From Pseudomonas marginalis (GTDB taxonomy: Bacteria; Pseudomonadota; Gammaproteobacteria; Pseudomonadales; Pseudomonadaceae), in NCBI RefSeq assembly GCF_024169655.1, contig NZ_JALJWV010000001.1, forward strand, positions 5,001 to 69,000: a stretch of 64,000 nucleotides of DNA, in the 5' to 3' direction. Position numbers and translations under genes: made by a program. The notes beneath the pieces are model-generated. The model made no database searches. It saw only the letters and a program-made list of their open reading frames with translations, and had not been told where the DNA came from. Shown in pieces: positions 54,253 to 63,672 of the stretch. Each line of letters opens with the position of its first letter. The first letter of the stretch is position 1.

Positions 54253-57200
54253 ATGGATGTTCGCCAATTTGCCTTCCTGGCCCGCCAACCTTCTGCCGCC
54301 CTGAAGCCGCGCGACGCGTTCTTCGGCCTGCCCAAGCGCGGGCTGGCCTTGATCCTCGCCAACGCGCTGTTCTGGCAGCCACTGCTGGCCCAGGCCGAGG
54401 GCATCGTGGTCAGCGCGCCCGGCACCAGCGTCGGCGCCGCGGGCAATGGCGTGCCGGTGGTGAACATCGCCACACCGAACGGCAGTGGCCTGTCGCACAA
54501 CCAGTTCAAGGACTACAACGTCGGCCCCAACGGCGTGATCCTCAACAACGCCAGCGGCGCGGTGACCAACACCCAACTGGGCGGCTACATCGTCGGCAAC
54601 CCCAACCTCAAGGGCGGCGCGGCCAGCGTCATCCTCAACGAAGTCAACGGCGGCAACCCCAGCCAGTTGCGTGGCTACACCGAAGTAGCGGGGCAGTCAG
54701 CCAAGGTCATCGTCGCCAACCCCTACGGCATCAGTTGCAACGGCTGCGGCTTCATCAACACCCCCAACGCCACCCTGACCACCGGCAAACCCGTCATCGA
54801 TCCGACCGGTCAACTGAAGAGCTACCAGGTCGACGGCGGCGCCGTGACCATTGACGGCCAGGGCCTGAACGCGAGCAACGTCGACCGCTTCGAAATCATC
54901 ACCCGCTCGGCCAAGATCAATGCGCAGATCAATGCGCGCCAGCTCACCGTGATTGCCGGTCGCAATGACGTGGATGCACAAACGTTGAACGCCACCGCAC
55001 GCGCCGATGACGGCAGCGCCAAGCCTGAGTTGGCAATCGACTCCAGCGCCTTGGGCGGCATGTACGCCGGGGCGATCAAACTGGTCGGCACCGAAGCCGG
55101 TGTGGGCGTGAAGCTCGACGGTACGTTGGCGGCCAGTGGTGGTGATATTCAATTGGACGCCAATGGGCGTTTGAGCATGGCGCAGGCAGCGGCCACCGGT
55201 AACGTCACGGTCAACGCGCAGAATATCGACCTCACCGATAGGGTCTACGCCACCGGCAACGTGCAAGTGACCAGCGCCCAGGCGTTGGTCAACCAGAAGA
55301 GTGTGGCGGCCGGTCAGCGTATCGAAATCAATGCGACGACAGTGACCAACCCCGGCATCATCGAAGCCGGCGTCGCCCCCGACAACAGCCGCAATGCCAC
55401 CGGCGACCTGGTGGTCAACGCGCAAACTGTCAACACCACCGGCAACCTGCTGGCCAGCCGCACATTAGCGATCACTGTCGCGCAAACGCTGACCAATCAG
55501 GACGGCGTCATTCAGGGTAAAACCGTCAGCATCGATGCGGCCAAGTTGGTCAACCAAGGCAAAGCGGCACGGGTGTATGGCGTACAAAGCCTGGCGATCA
55601 ATGCGCCGGCCATCGTCAACCTGGGCGGTTTGCTCCGCTTCGGTGAAGGCCAGGCGGCGACTCTCGACAGCGCGTCCCTGGACAACCGTCAGGGCCGTAT
55701 CGAAATGGCCGGTGGCAGCCTGGTGCTGAGCAGCGCCGCACTGAACAACAGTGCAGGCAAGATCGTTGCCAGCGACTTGACGGTCAACGCAGGCAACCTC
55801 AATAACCAGAGCAGCCTGCTCGTCGCCAACACCGTGACAGTGACAGCCGACACGCTCGACAACAGCAACGGCACACTGGCCAGCCAACTCGGCAACCTGA
55901 AGCTGACCGTTAAAGCCCTGACCAACCGTGGCGGCAAACTGTTCGGCAAAGAATTGTTAACCTTCGACGGTGCCACCCTCGATAACAGCGCCAATGGCCA
56001 GATCAGCGGCAACCGACTGGACCTGACGGCTCGCGACACGCTCACCAACCGTGGTGGCCTGATCGAAGCCAGCCAGGGTCTGGCCCTCGGCGGCGGCAAT
56101 CTCGACAACAGCGCAGGCGGACAAGTACGCAGCCTGGCTGGCACCAGCAGCAGCCTCGACTTCAGCGGCCAGGTGAACAACCAAAAGGGCATTCTTGAGT
56201 TCGGTAGCCAGGCCTTCAGCCTCGATGCCGGGCACTTGAACAACCAAGCCGGCCAATTGCAGCACGCCGGTAGCGGCCTGTTCCGCGTCAAAACCGCCAG
56301 CCTCAGCGGCAGCCAAGGCGACATCAATGGCCTGGGCACCGCCGACTGGTCCTTCGGCAAAGTTGATGGCCTGGGGCGCGTGCAACTCAATGAAGTCCTG
56401 ACCTACAAAAGCACTCAGAACCTGACCCTCAAGGCCGGCGATCGCATGGCCAGCGGCAAGGGCCTGATCCTCGACGTAGCCAGCCTCGACAATGGCGGCG
56501 AACTGCTCAGCGACGGTGACCTGAACATCACGCTCAGCGGCGACATGACCAACAATGGCCGAGTATCGGCGCTGCAAAAGCTCACCGTGCAGGCCAATAA
56601 CCTCAGCCAGAACGGCGGGCGCCTGGCGGGCACCACCACGCAATTGAAACTCAGCGGCACCCTCGACAGCCTCGGCTACCTGACTGCACGCCAGCAGTTG
56701 GATATCGCCGCGCTGCAGATCAACAACCGCGGCACCCTCGGCGCCCAGGGGCCGGTGAACCTCACGGCCGTCAACGGCATCAGCAATGGCGCGGATTCGC
56801 TGCTGTTCAGCGGTGCCGACCTGACCTTGCGCGGCAACGGCTTCAGTAACGTTTATGGCGACGTCTACACCCAGGGCAACCTGACGTTCGCCGCGCGCGA
56901 TGGTGGTCAGGCGGGAGTGTTCAGCAACCTGTCGGGCACGGTTGAAGCCGAAGGCTCTATCGGCATCAACGCCGCATTCGTGGAAAACGCCAAGGCCGTG
57001 TTCGAGCTGGGGCGGACCGTGACCACCGGGAGTGTGTACTGGCAATGCGGCCAGCACTGCGACGGGGACTACTCGTACAAGCGCGGCGAGATACGCATCA
57101 ACCAGACCTTCCTCGAATCCGCGCTCAAGGACTCGGCGCCCGCGCGCCTGGTCGCCGGCAAAGACATGCTGATCCAGGGCGACAACGTCCAGAACCGCTA

Positions 57201-60200
57201 CAGCCTGCTGGCCGCCAACGGCAACCTCGGCATCGTCGCGAATAACCTGCTCAACCAAGGCGCGGGCACCCGCACTGGGCAGAACAGCATCGTTATCGGC
57301 ACTCCGCGAAGAATTGACAAACATTACTGGGACCACGTTGAGTACGTCGAAGTCCCCGCGTTCAGCGCCGCCGTTGCTGCCGGTCACTTCGACCTGGCGA
57401 CGTTTGAAGCGCTCAAGGCGCGCTCCAGTGACTCGCGTTTTGCCGAGGCGAGTAACGTCACTACCTGGACCGTAAAAGATGCGCTTGTCTACAACGCCAC
57501 CCTGCAAGCCGGTGGCACCGTCGACCTGTCCAAAGTTGTCAACACCGTGCAAAACGGCACGCTGCTGGAAAACCAGAAAGCGCAACTGACCGGCACCCTC
57601 GACAACGACCAGACCGGCATCCCCGTCGGCGGCATTAACATCAGCCTCAGCCAGCAGGCCAGTGCCCCTGGCTCGGCGTTCACCCCAGTCGATCCGACCA
57701 CCTCGCCGTATTTCCAACTGCCCAAGGGCGAGTACGGCCTGTTCGTCAAAAACGCCGACCCTACCAGCCACTACCTGATCGAAACCAACCCCCAGTTTGC
57801 CAGCCTCTCGGGCTTCTTCAGCTCCGACTACATGCTCGACAAACTCGGCTTCAGCGCCGACACCGCCTGGCGCCGCCTCGGTGATGGCCAATACGAAACC
57901 CGCCTGATCCGCGACGCCGTGCTCGCGCAAACCGGCCAACGCTTCCTCACCAGTGCCTTGAGCAGCGACGCCGACCAATTCCGCTACCTGATGGACAACG
58001 CGCTGGCCAGCAAAGACGCCCTGCGCCTGAGCCTCGGTGTGACCCTCACTAGCCAGCAAGTCGGCGCACTGACCCACGACATCGTGTGGATGGAAAATCG
58101 CGTGATCGACGGCCAGAGCGTCCTCGTGCCGGTGCTCTACCTGGCCCAGGCCGAGTCACGCAATGTACGCGGCAGCAGCCTGATCCAGGGCCGCGACCTC
58201 AACCTGGTCACCGGCGGCGACCTGCTCAACGTCGGCACCCTGCGCGCCAGCAACAACCTCTCCGCCGCCGCCGGTGGCAGTCTTTATAACGGTGGCCTGA
58301 TCGAAGCGGGCAACAACCTGACCTTGCTGGCCCAAGACAGCATCCGCAACGCCATGGCCGGTGAAATTCGCGGCACCCAAGTCAACCTCGCCGCCCTCAA
58401 AGGCGACATCACCAACGACACCACCGCGATTCAAGTGCGCGACGGCACCGGCATGCGCACCCTCACCGACAACGGCACTAGCACCATCACTGCCCGCGAC
58501 AACCTGGTGATGGAGGCCGGTCGTGACCTCATCAATCGCGGCGCGCTTGCAGGCGGCAACGACGTCACCCTCACCGCTGGCCGCGACCTCAGCCTGCTGC
58601 CCGTCAGCGATACCCGCGTGAAGCACGAATTCAGCGACGGCGGGCACAAATCCAGCATCACCACCGACGTGAAAAACCTCGCCGCCAGCGTTACGGCGGG
58701 GGGCAATCTGAATATGAAGGCTGGGCAGGATGTAAACATCATCGGTAGCACGGCCACCGCTGGCAAAGACATCAATGTCGACGTCGGGCGCGATTTCAAC
58801 GTGGTGTCGGTCAGCGATGTGCACAGTGTTGACGGTAAGGAAAAACACGGCAAAAAACGCATCAAAACGATGGATGAGCAGACCACCCAAGTGGCCAGTG
58901 TGTTGACCGCGGGTGGGGATTTCAGAAGTCAGGCCGGGCGTGATACGACGCTGGTGGCGAGCAAGATCAGTGCGGGGAATGAAGCGTATTTGTACAGCGG
59001 GGAGCGGATGAATCTGCTGGCGGCTGAGAACAGTACGCATACCTTGTATGACATGAAGGAGAAGGGAAGCTGGGGCGCTAAAAAGGCGCAGATGGACGAA
59101 GTAACCCGCACGACTCAAGTAGGCACCGAGATCAAGGCGGGCGGAAACCTCACTCTGAAAAGTGATGGCGACCAGTTGTACCAAGTCGCCAAGCTCAACA
59201 GCGGCAAGGACATCATTCTCGATAGCAGCGGTGCGATCGTCTTTGAAGGAGTCAAGGACCTGCACGATGAGAGCCACACCAAGAGCAAAAGCGACCTCTC
59301 GTGGTTCAGCGCCAAAGGTAAAGGCAATACCGATGAAACCCTGCGTCAGAGCGAGCTGGTTGCTCAAGGGCAGCTTGTTATCAAGGCCGCCGAAGGCATT
59401 CGCATCGATGTCAAACAGGTTGATCAGCAGACCGTAAGCCAGACCGTAGATGCGATGGTAAAGGCTGATCCCAATCTGGCTTGGCTGAAGCAAGCTGAGG
59501 CGCGTGGCGACATTGATTGGCGCCAGGTGAAGGAGATTCACGAGAGCTTCAAGTACGACAACTCGGGACTGGGTGCCGGTGCCAAGATTGCGATTGCGAT
59601 CATGATGGCGGCGATTATGGGCCCGGCTGGTTTTGGTCTAGGTGGCTGGCAACTGGCGGTCGCTACGAGCTTCTCTACTACGGGTGTTACCAGCACCATT
59701 AACAACAAAGGCAACCTCGGCAGGGCTTTGAAGGAAACCGTTAGTACCGACAGTCTTAAAAGCGCGGCGGTTGCTGGTTTTACGGCGGGTGCTCTGGAGT
59801 ATGCCGACACTAATTGGTTCGCTGGTGCCGACAAAGCAGGTGCAAGTACTAGCACCGTCCAAGGTGTTAACCCGAGTGCGGGCTCAACCTTGGCGGTTAC
59901 TAACTCCTCCAAAGATATTTTCACCTGGACGTCAGCGGGTGATATCGCCCTGCGCACTGGAGGTCGGGCGGTAATCTCTAGCGGGATTTCTACGGCCATC
60001 CAGGGCGGAAGTTTCGGCGACAATTTCAATGCTGCCTTGCTGGGAGAGGCTGGCAACGTTGCGATGGCTACCGGTTTTAATTGGGTGGGTGACTACGTCA
60101 CGTTCCCGAATGGAAGCCCTCAAAAGATCATTGCTCATGCATTGATGGGCGGATTGCTGGCGGAAGCGACCGGCAGTGATTTCAAAACCGGGGCTGCGGC

Positions 60201-61284
60201 GGCTGGGTTGAATGAAGCGCTCATCAATCAATTAACTTGGGCCGCCCAAGGCAATAAAGACATCACTTTGATGCTTTCACAACTGACTGGGTTGTTAGCA
60301 GCGGCAGCGGTTGATGGTGATTTAGAGAAAGGCTCTCAGATTGCCCAGAAGGCGACGACGTTTAACTACCTTTACCACAAAGAAGTCGAGGAGATGCTTC
60401 GGGAGGTTGACAGCAAAAGTACGGAACAAGAGAAAAGGGCGGTTAGGGAGCGGTATGCGGCCCTTGATCAGCAGAGAAATGACGAATTGGATGCGCTCTG
60501 CGCGCGCGATCCGCAACGCTGCAGGGCTATTGCTATCTCGTTGGCGAACGATGATCAGAAACTCGTCGATCTGGTAGGTAAGCTTAGGTCCCAGGGGCAG
60601 GGCGGTGCTGCTTCTGCTGTAGGTTTTGTGATAGGGAGCAACCTAGACGCTTCCAGCAAAATTGCTGCAGATATCAGCTCTGCTGGCGGTGGGGTGTTGG
60701 TTAAGCTCGGGGCGGAGGCTATCAAGGCTGGAGTTGGAGTAACATTACCCTCGCGCTCTGGAGCAGGGAAAGGGAAGGGTAGTCAGGGTGAAGCTGCGGG
60801 TCCTGATGTACCGCAGGGTGCAAAAGCTACTGGCGGTGCTGCAGAAAAGGTAGATGATGTTGTAGCTCCATCGTCTAAACCTGAATGGTTGCAACGGCTT
60901 GATGCGGGTAATGAGTTTAATAAGTTACAGTCTAAAAACTACCCGAATAACGAAGTTTATATTCAGCGACCTGACGGGAATGGCTATTATCGTGTTGATT
61001 CGTATAATCCCATAAAAAGCGAAATCGTCTCTCGTAAATTGACACAGCTTTCTGAGGTTTCAGAGGCGACAGCAAAGAGCTACATAAGTGAGGCCATTAC
61101 GAAATACCCTTCTGGCGCGACCATTGCGAAAGTTCCATCTAGTGGGTCTTTGGGTGGTCAAAAATTGCAAGGTGCTGTTATTCTGGAGGTTCCTCCACAG
61201 AATGGAGTAATTCCAAAAGCCATCTTGGACTCTGCCAATAAAGCAGGGGTTTTAATTAGAGATACTAATGGGAAGGTGTATTGA
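54253..61284 (+). CDS. cdiA: CdiA, contact-dependent growth-inhibition effector
   Basis: This 2343-residue exoprotein has an extended signal (FFGLPKRGLALILANALFWQPL) and a two-partner secretion domain (NGSGLSHNQFKDYNVGPNGV, then NPYGISCNGCGFINTPNATL). A filamentous haemagglutinin repeat region and a DUF637 region (about 1770-1950, GAGAKIAIAIMMAAIMGPAG) follow. The C-terminal toxin (about 150 residues) begins after PQGAK at residue 2191, the junction shared by the orphan modules. The toxin end (NEVYIQRPDGNGYYRVDSY and VLIRDTNGKVY) is not a family I can name. ATG at 54253 is preferred to the TTG at 54247. Base use becomes A+T-rich in the toxin part, a mark of module exchange. Confidence 0.9.
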   Translation: MDVRQFAFLARQPSAALKPRDAFFGLPKRGLALILANALFWQPLLAQAEGIVVSAPGTSVGAAGNGVPVVNIATPNGSGLSHNQFKDYNVGPNGVILNNASGAVTNTQLGGYIVGNPNLKGGAASVILNEVNGGNPSQLRGYTEVAGQSAKVIVANPYGISCNGCGFINTPNATLTTGKPVIDPTGQLKSYQVDGGAVTIDGQGLNASNVDRFEIITRSAKINAQINARQLTVIAGRNDVDAQTLNATARADDGSAKPELAIDSSALGGMYAGAIKLVGTEAGVGVKLDGTLAASGGDIQLDANGRLSMAQAAATGNVTVNAQNIDLTDRVYATGNVQVTSAQALVNQKSVAAGQRIEINATTVTNPGIIEAGVAPDNSRNATGDLVVNAQTVNTTGNLLASRTLAITVAQTLTNQDGVIQGKTVSIDAAKLVNQGKAARVYGVQSLAINAPAIVNLGGLLRFGEGQAATLDSASLDNRQGRIEMAGGSLVLSSAALNNSAGKIVASDLTVNAGNLNNQSSLLVANTVTVTADTLDNSNGTLASQLGNLKLTVKALTNRGGKLFGKELLTFDGATLDNSANGQISGNRLDLTARDTLTNRGGLIEASQGLALGGGNLDNSAGGQVRSLAGTSSSLDFSGQVNNQKGILEFGSQAFSLDAGHLNNQAGQLQHAGSGLFRVKTASLSGSQGDINGLGTADWSFGKVDGLGRVQLNEVLTYKSTQNLTLKAGDRMASGKGLILDVASLDNGGELLSDGDLNITLSGDMTNNGRVSALQKLTVQANNLSQNGGRLAGTTTQLKLSGTLDSLGYLTARQQLDIAALQINNRGTLGAQGPVNLTAVNGISNGADSLLFSGADLTLRGNGFSNVYGDVYTQGNLTFAARDGGQAGVFSNLSGTVEAEGSIGINAAFVENAKAVFELGRTVTTGSVYWQCGQHCDGDYSYKRGEIRINQTFLESALKDSAPARLVAGKDMLIQGDNVQNRYSLLAANGNLGIVANNLLNQGAGTRTGQNSIVIGTPRRIDKHYWDHVEYVEVPAFSAAVAAGHFDLATFEALKARSSDSRFAEASNVTTWTVKDALVYNATLQAGGTVDLSKVVNTVQNGTLLENQKAQLTGTLDNDQTGIPVGGINISLSQQASAPGSAFTPVDPTTSPYFQLPKGEYGLFVKNADPTSHYLIETNPQFASLSGFFSSDYMLDKLGFSADTAWRRLGDGQYETRLIRDAVLAQTGQRFLTSALSSDADQFRYLMDNALASKDALRLSLGVTLTSQQVGALTHDIVWMENRVIDGQSVLVPVLYLAQAESRNVRGSSLIQGRDLNLVTGGDLLNVGTLRASNNLSAAAGGSLYNGGLIEAGNNLTLLAQDSIRNAMAGEIRGTQVNLAALKGDITNDTTAIQVRDGTGMRTLTDNGTSTITARDNLVMEAGRDLINRGALAGGNDVTLTAGRDLSLLPVSDTRVKHEFSDGGHKSSITTDVKNLAASVTAGGNLNMKAGQDVNIIGSTATAGKDINVDVGRDFNVVSVSDVHSVDGKEKHGKKRIKTMDEQTTQVASVLTAGGDFRSQAGRDTTLVASKISAGNEAYLYSGERMNLLAAENSTHTLYDMKEKGSWGAKKAQMDEVTRTTQVGTEIKAGGNLTLKSDGDQLYQVAKLNSGKDIILDSSGAIVFEGVKDLHDESHTKSKSDLSWFSAKGKGNTDETLRQSELVAQGQLVIKAAEGIRIDVKQVDQQTVSQTVDAMVKADPNLAWLKQAEARGDIDWRQVKEIHESFKYDNSGLGAGAKIAIAIMMAAIMGPAGFGLGGWQLAVATSFSTTGVTSTINNKGNLGRALKETVSTDSLKSAAVAGFTAGALEYADTNWFAGADKAGASTSTVQGVNPSAGSTLAVTNSSKDIFTWTSAGDIALRTGGRAVISSGISTAIQGGSFGDNFNAALLGEAGNVAMATGFNWVGDYVTFPNGSPQKIIAHALMGGLLAEATGSDFKTGAAAAGLNEALINQLTWAAQGNKDITLMLSQLTGLLAAAAVDGDLEKGSQIAQKATTFNYLYHKEVEEMLREVDSKSTEQEKRAVRERYAALDQQRNDELDALCARDPQRCRAIAISLANDDQKLVDLVGKLRSQGQGGAASAVGFVIGSNLDASSKIAADISSAGGGVLVKLGAEAIKAGVGVTLPSRSGAGKGKGSQGEAAGPDVPQGAKATGGAAEKVDDVVAPSSKPEWLQRLDAGNEFNKLQSKNYPNNEVYIQRPDGNGYYRVDSYNPIKSEIVSRKLTQLSEVSEATAKSYISEAITKYPSGATIAKVPSSGSLGGQKLQGAVILEVPPQNGVIPKAILDSANKAGVLIRDTNGKVY

Positions 61285-61760
61285 TGGGGCTGCCTATTTA
61301 TTATTGTAAGTCTTGGTTTCGGATGAAGAAGTTTGCGATAGAGCCTATGGATGAATCTCTGGCACATTCTAGGCATCTCTCGGGTGAGTCATATACGGCT
61401 CTCATTGGGTCGGACTCTGCGCCATCTTGCTTTGTTGAGTTCTCCATAGATAAAGGAATGGTTGGTGTCGGTTTTTTAGATAAAAAATGTCGTGAGTATC
61501 TGACCTACCAATTTCAAGTAACAGATGCGGATAACTTATTTTTGACTATGGCGACTCATCGTGAGTTTGAAGGGGATGGAGACGAGGTCATAGGTGGGGA
61601 GTCCTACATTTTCAATGAGGAAGGCGGCCTTGTTATTAGGCGAGAAAAATTTAATCCTCATGAGATTGAAGAGGCTAGATCAAGTTTCGAACCGTCTCGA
61701 AATTATGAAAAACTTCCCAAGTTTGGTTGTTACTCTGATGTAACAAAAGCTGATAGATGA
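61284..61760 (+). CDS. cdiI: CdiI, cognate immunity protein
   Basis: This 158-residue soluble protein is encoded directly after cdiA; its ATG shares a base with the cdiA stop codon (TGATG), and AAGG lies 7 bases before it. No signal or membrane segment is seen, and its low G+C matches the toxin end. Position makes it the immunity partner of the CdiA C-terminal toxin. I cannot assign its family. Confidence 0.8.
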   Translation: MGLPIYYCKSWFRMKKFAIEPMDESLAHSRHLSGESYTALIGSDSAPSCFVEFSIDKGMVGVGFLDKKCREYLTYQFQVTDADNLFLTMATHREFEGDGDEVIGGESYIFNEEGGLVIRREKFNPHEIEEARSSFEPSRNYEKLPKFGCYSDVTKADR

Positions 61761-61810
61761 AACAGGCAGGTAAGTTTCATTATAAATTTTAAGGGGGCTA
61801 AGTTGATCTG

Positions 61811-61835
61811 GCACCGGCCTTGCGCCGGTGTTTTT
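61811..61835 (+). terminator. Intrinsic terminator after cdiI
   Basis: CACCGGC and GCCGGTG (with an extra G at 61811) form a strong stem with a short loop, followed by TTTTT. It ends the cdiBAI transcript and separates it from the orphan toxin modules. Confidence 0.85.
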
Positions 61836-61920
61836 GCACCCTATCTGCACCCTTTTTGCCGCCTTCTTGCATCCTATTTGCATCCTTTCTGCAGTCAAGT
61901 TGCATCCCTTTTGCACCCGC
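61833..61920. repeat. Tandem array of eight 11-bp units (TTTGCAYCCTW type)
   Basis: Eight consecutive 11-base units can be read, such as TTTGCACCCTA, TCTGCACCCTT, CTTGCATCCTA and TTTGCATCCTT, two of them degenerate (TTTGCCGCCTT and TCTGCAGTCAA). The array lies between the cdiI terminator and the duplicated cdiA segment. The period is near one helical turn. Confidence 0.8.
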
Positions 61921-61921
61921 C

Positions 61922-62068
61922 CTGCTGGCGGTGGGGTGTTGGTTAAGCTCGGAGCGGAGGCTATCAAGGCTGGAGTTGGAGTAACATTACCCTCGCGCTC
62001 TGGAGCAGGGAAAGGGAAGGGTAGTCAGGGTGAAGCTGCGGGTCCTGATGTACCGCAGGGTGCAAAAG
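61922..62068 (+). repeat. 147-bp direct repeat of the cdiA pre-toxin segment
   Basis: This stretch matches 60680-60826 inside cdiA at every position I compared except one (G to A in the GCTCGGGGCGG part). It encodes the same residues from AGGGVLVKLGAEAIK through PQGAK and ends at the junction decamer GGTGCAAAAG. It can serve as the crossover arm for replacing the active toxin. Confidence 0.92.
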
Positions 62069-62406
62069 AAGTAGCAGGTACAACTGCGACGAGCGGGACG
62101 AAAGTTGCTGCAACGGAAGGAACGTTTCCAGACGAGGTATTTACCGGGAAGAAACCGCACCAGACGACTCCTGGAATAGGGAGTGTGACACAGGAGAGGT
62201 ACAACCCCGCGACTGGAAAACTGGAAGAATCTGTGATCGAGTACGACCAGTATGGCCGGCAGGTTAAAAGAACGGATTACACTAATCACGGATATGGAAA
62301 CCAAGAAAAGCCTGCGGAATATCATTCCGACCCCCACACGCATACCTATGAATATGGTCCAGGCTATGGCTCCAATGGGAAAGAGACGAGGATCAATAAT
62401 GATTAG
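61922..62406 (+). pseudogene. Orphan CdiA C-terminal toxin module 2 (type-24-like)
   Basis: This module lacks a cdiA body and a convincing start. It begins with the copied pre-toxin segment, then after GAK carries a different toxin (FPDEVFTGKKPHQTTPG, IEYDQYGRQVKRTDYTNHG, HSDPHTHTYEYGPGYG). From memory, the end resembles the polymorphic toxin type 24 group. The reading frame is open back to a GTG at 61828 inside the terminator and repeat array, without a good ribosome site. It is best seen as a silent replacement cassette. Its stop overlaps the next small gene. Confidence 0.72.
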
Positions 62407-62722
62407 TCTTCCAGAATTGAATGAATTGCTTGTTGCTCACAACTGCCTGCATGCGATTAGTATTCAGCTGAATGTTGACGGGATGGCTTATGATTTATCC
62501 TTATCGATCTCGGCCTCTGAAAAGGTAGGGGCTGATGTGGTGAGTATCAGATTCATTGATATTAGCCAATTTACGTGCCGTGATTTTGGCGGCGGATTAA
62601 CTCAGCTGATGCACATGAACGTTAATAAGCTGGATTCTGGCTTCGATAGGATGCGTTATCAACTGAGTGATCTTGAGGATAAAAAGTTGTCGTTTTACTT
62701 CTCATCATTCTCGCTTGATTAG
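62399..62722 (+). CDS. Orphan immunity protein for module 2
   Basis: This 107-residue protein starts MISLPELNELLVAHN. Its ATG overlaps the toxin module's end by 8 bases, and GAGG lies 7 bases upstream. It has no export signal and low G+C content. Position makes it the immunity partner of orphan toxin module 2. It could be expressed and protect against kin carrying that toxin. Confidence 0.7.
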   Translation: MISLPELNELLVAHNCLHAISIQLNVDGMAYDLSLSISASEKVGADVVSIRFIDISQFTCRDFGGGLTQLMHMNVNKLDSGFDRMRYQLSDLEDKKLSFYFSSFSLD

Positions 62723-62724
62723 CT

Positions 62725-63279
62725 GGTGCAAAAGGCGCAGGTGAGGTTGCCTCTATAGGCGGAAAGACCTGGGAAATAGGGGGCAGACCACGTTTTGCAT
62801 TTATGGAGTTTTTGTGACTATTGTTCAGTCCTTTAAAAAGAGAGTTATCCGAGGAGTGGTATGTCGTCCGAAGGCTGTTTTTTCTTAGTCTTATAATGGT
62901 GGTCTGACCCCTATTTCTCCCACCTGGAGTATTAGGCTTGGAGCCGGGTTCGGCATCATCTAAGGCTATACAGAATTACTTTCCTAGCACAAAAAACGGT
63001 TCCGTTGAGTTTGTTTTTGATCCTAAAACGAATACTTTCGCTGTCGGTAAGCCGACCAATAACCTCGGAGGCTCTCCTCATCAACAGTTGGCAGAGACAA
63101 TAAAGTCCGATGGGTCGACTCTAGTTGGTGGTATGTTTCGGCGAGGGCCCAACGGGGAGGTAATCACTAATGAGTTTAGTGGGCACTACTGGAAGAACTG
63201 GACGCCTGAGGTCAGAGCTAAATTTGAGCAGACTCTTAAGCAGTACGATCTCAATGTCAAACATCATCCTGGAATGTAA
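62725..63279 (+). pseudogene. Orphan toxin module 3, interrupted by an inverted-repeat element
   Basis: Just after the module-2 immunity stop, the frame GAKGAGEVASIGGKTWE begins at the junction decamer, then runs into an inverted-repeat element and stops. After the element the toxin continues as PPGVLGLEPGSASSKAIQNYFP to KQYDLNVKHHPGM. The latter part includes SVEFVFDPKTNTFAVGKP and FRRGPNGEVITNEFSGHYW, which from memory resemble the polymorphic toxin type 43 group. A TTG at 62938 with GGAG 8 bases upstream could allow expression of the 113-residue toxin part alone. Confidence 0.65.
62773..62917. mobile_element. Small inverted-repeat element (MITE-like) in toxin module 3
   Basis: GAAATAGGGGGCAGACCAC at the left end and its near-perfect inverse at the right end (19 bases, one mismatch) enclose about 107 A+T-rich bases with no gene. 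ACCTGG occurs just outside the left end and close to the right end and may be a target duplication, but removing the element at these repeats does not restore the toxin frame. Confidence 0.65.
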
Positions 63280-63282
63280 TTT

Positions 63283-63672
63283 ATGACTGGCTCTGAAAAA
63301 ACTATCTTGGGTAGCGATTTCATAATTTGCAGAGATGAGTCTGGTCGCTGGAAGCTTGTAAGTAATGAAGTTACACTTCCTCTAGTTAATTCGTCAGACT
63401 TTAGGCGGATTATCTCATTGCTTGAGACGCCTATTGAAAGTGTTAAAGAGGTGTTAGGTCTCGACTTTCCCTACATGAGTGTGGCAGAGATAGGGCTGAA
63501 GCACGACTCTGACTATTGGATAAAACTCGCCATTTCTTGGATCGCGCACAGTTCGGCCCAAGAAGCCTCTTCCTTTGTGGACGATCTGAAAAAATTGTCA
63601 ACAGATAAGGCTGTCTCACAAAGTAATCGGCACTTGGCAAGAAAGGAATTAAAGCGCCTTCTTAATAGTTAG
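63283..63672 (+). CDS. Orphan immunity protein for module 3
   Basis: This 129-residue soluble protein follows the toxin part of module 3 by three bases, with GGAA 8 bases before its ATG. It is acidic in its first half, helix-rich (FVDDLKKLSTDKAVSQSN) and of low G+C content. Position supports an immunity role. Its stop codon is followed within two bases by the next junction decamer. Confidence 0.68.
   Translation: MTGSEKTILGSDFIICRDESGRWKLVSNEVTLPLVNSSDFRRIISLLETPIESVKEVLGLDFPYMSVAEIGLKHDSDYWIKLAISWIAHSSAQEASSFVDDLKKLSTDKAVSQSNRHLARKELKRLLNS

Noticed and set aside
61828..61921. GTG at 61828 as a true start of an independent toxin gene.
   Set aside because: It lies in the terminator stem, has no ribosome site and would translate the 11-bp array; a silent cassette is more likely, though expression is not excluded.
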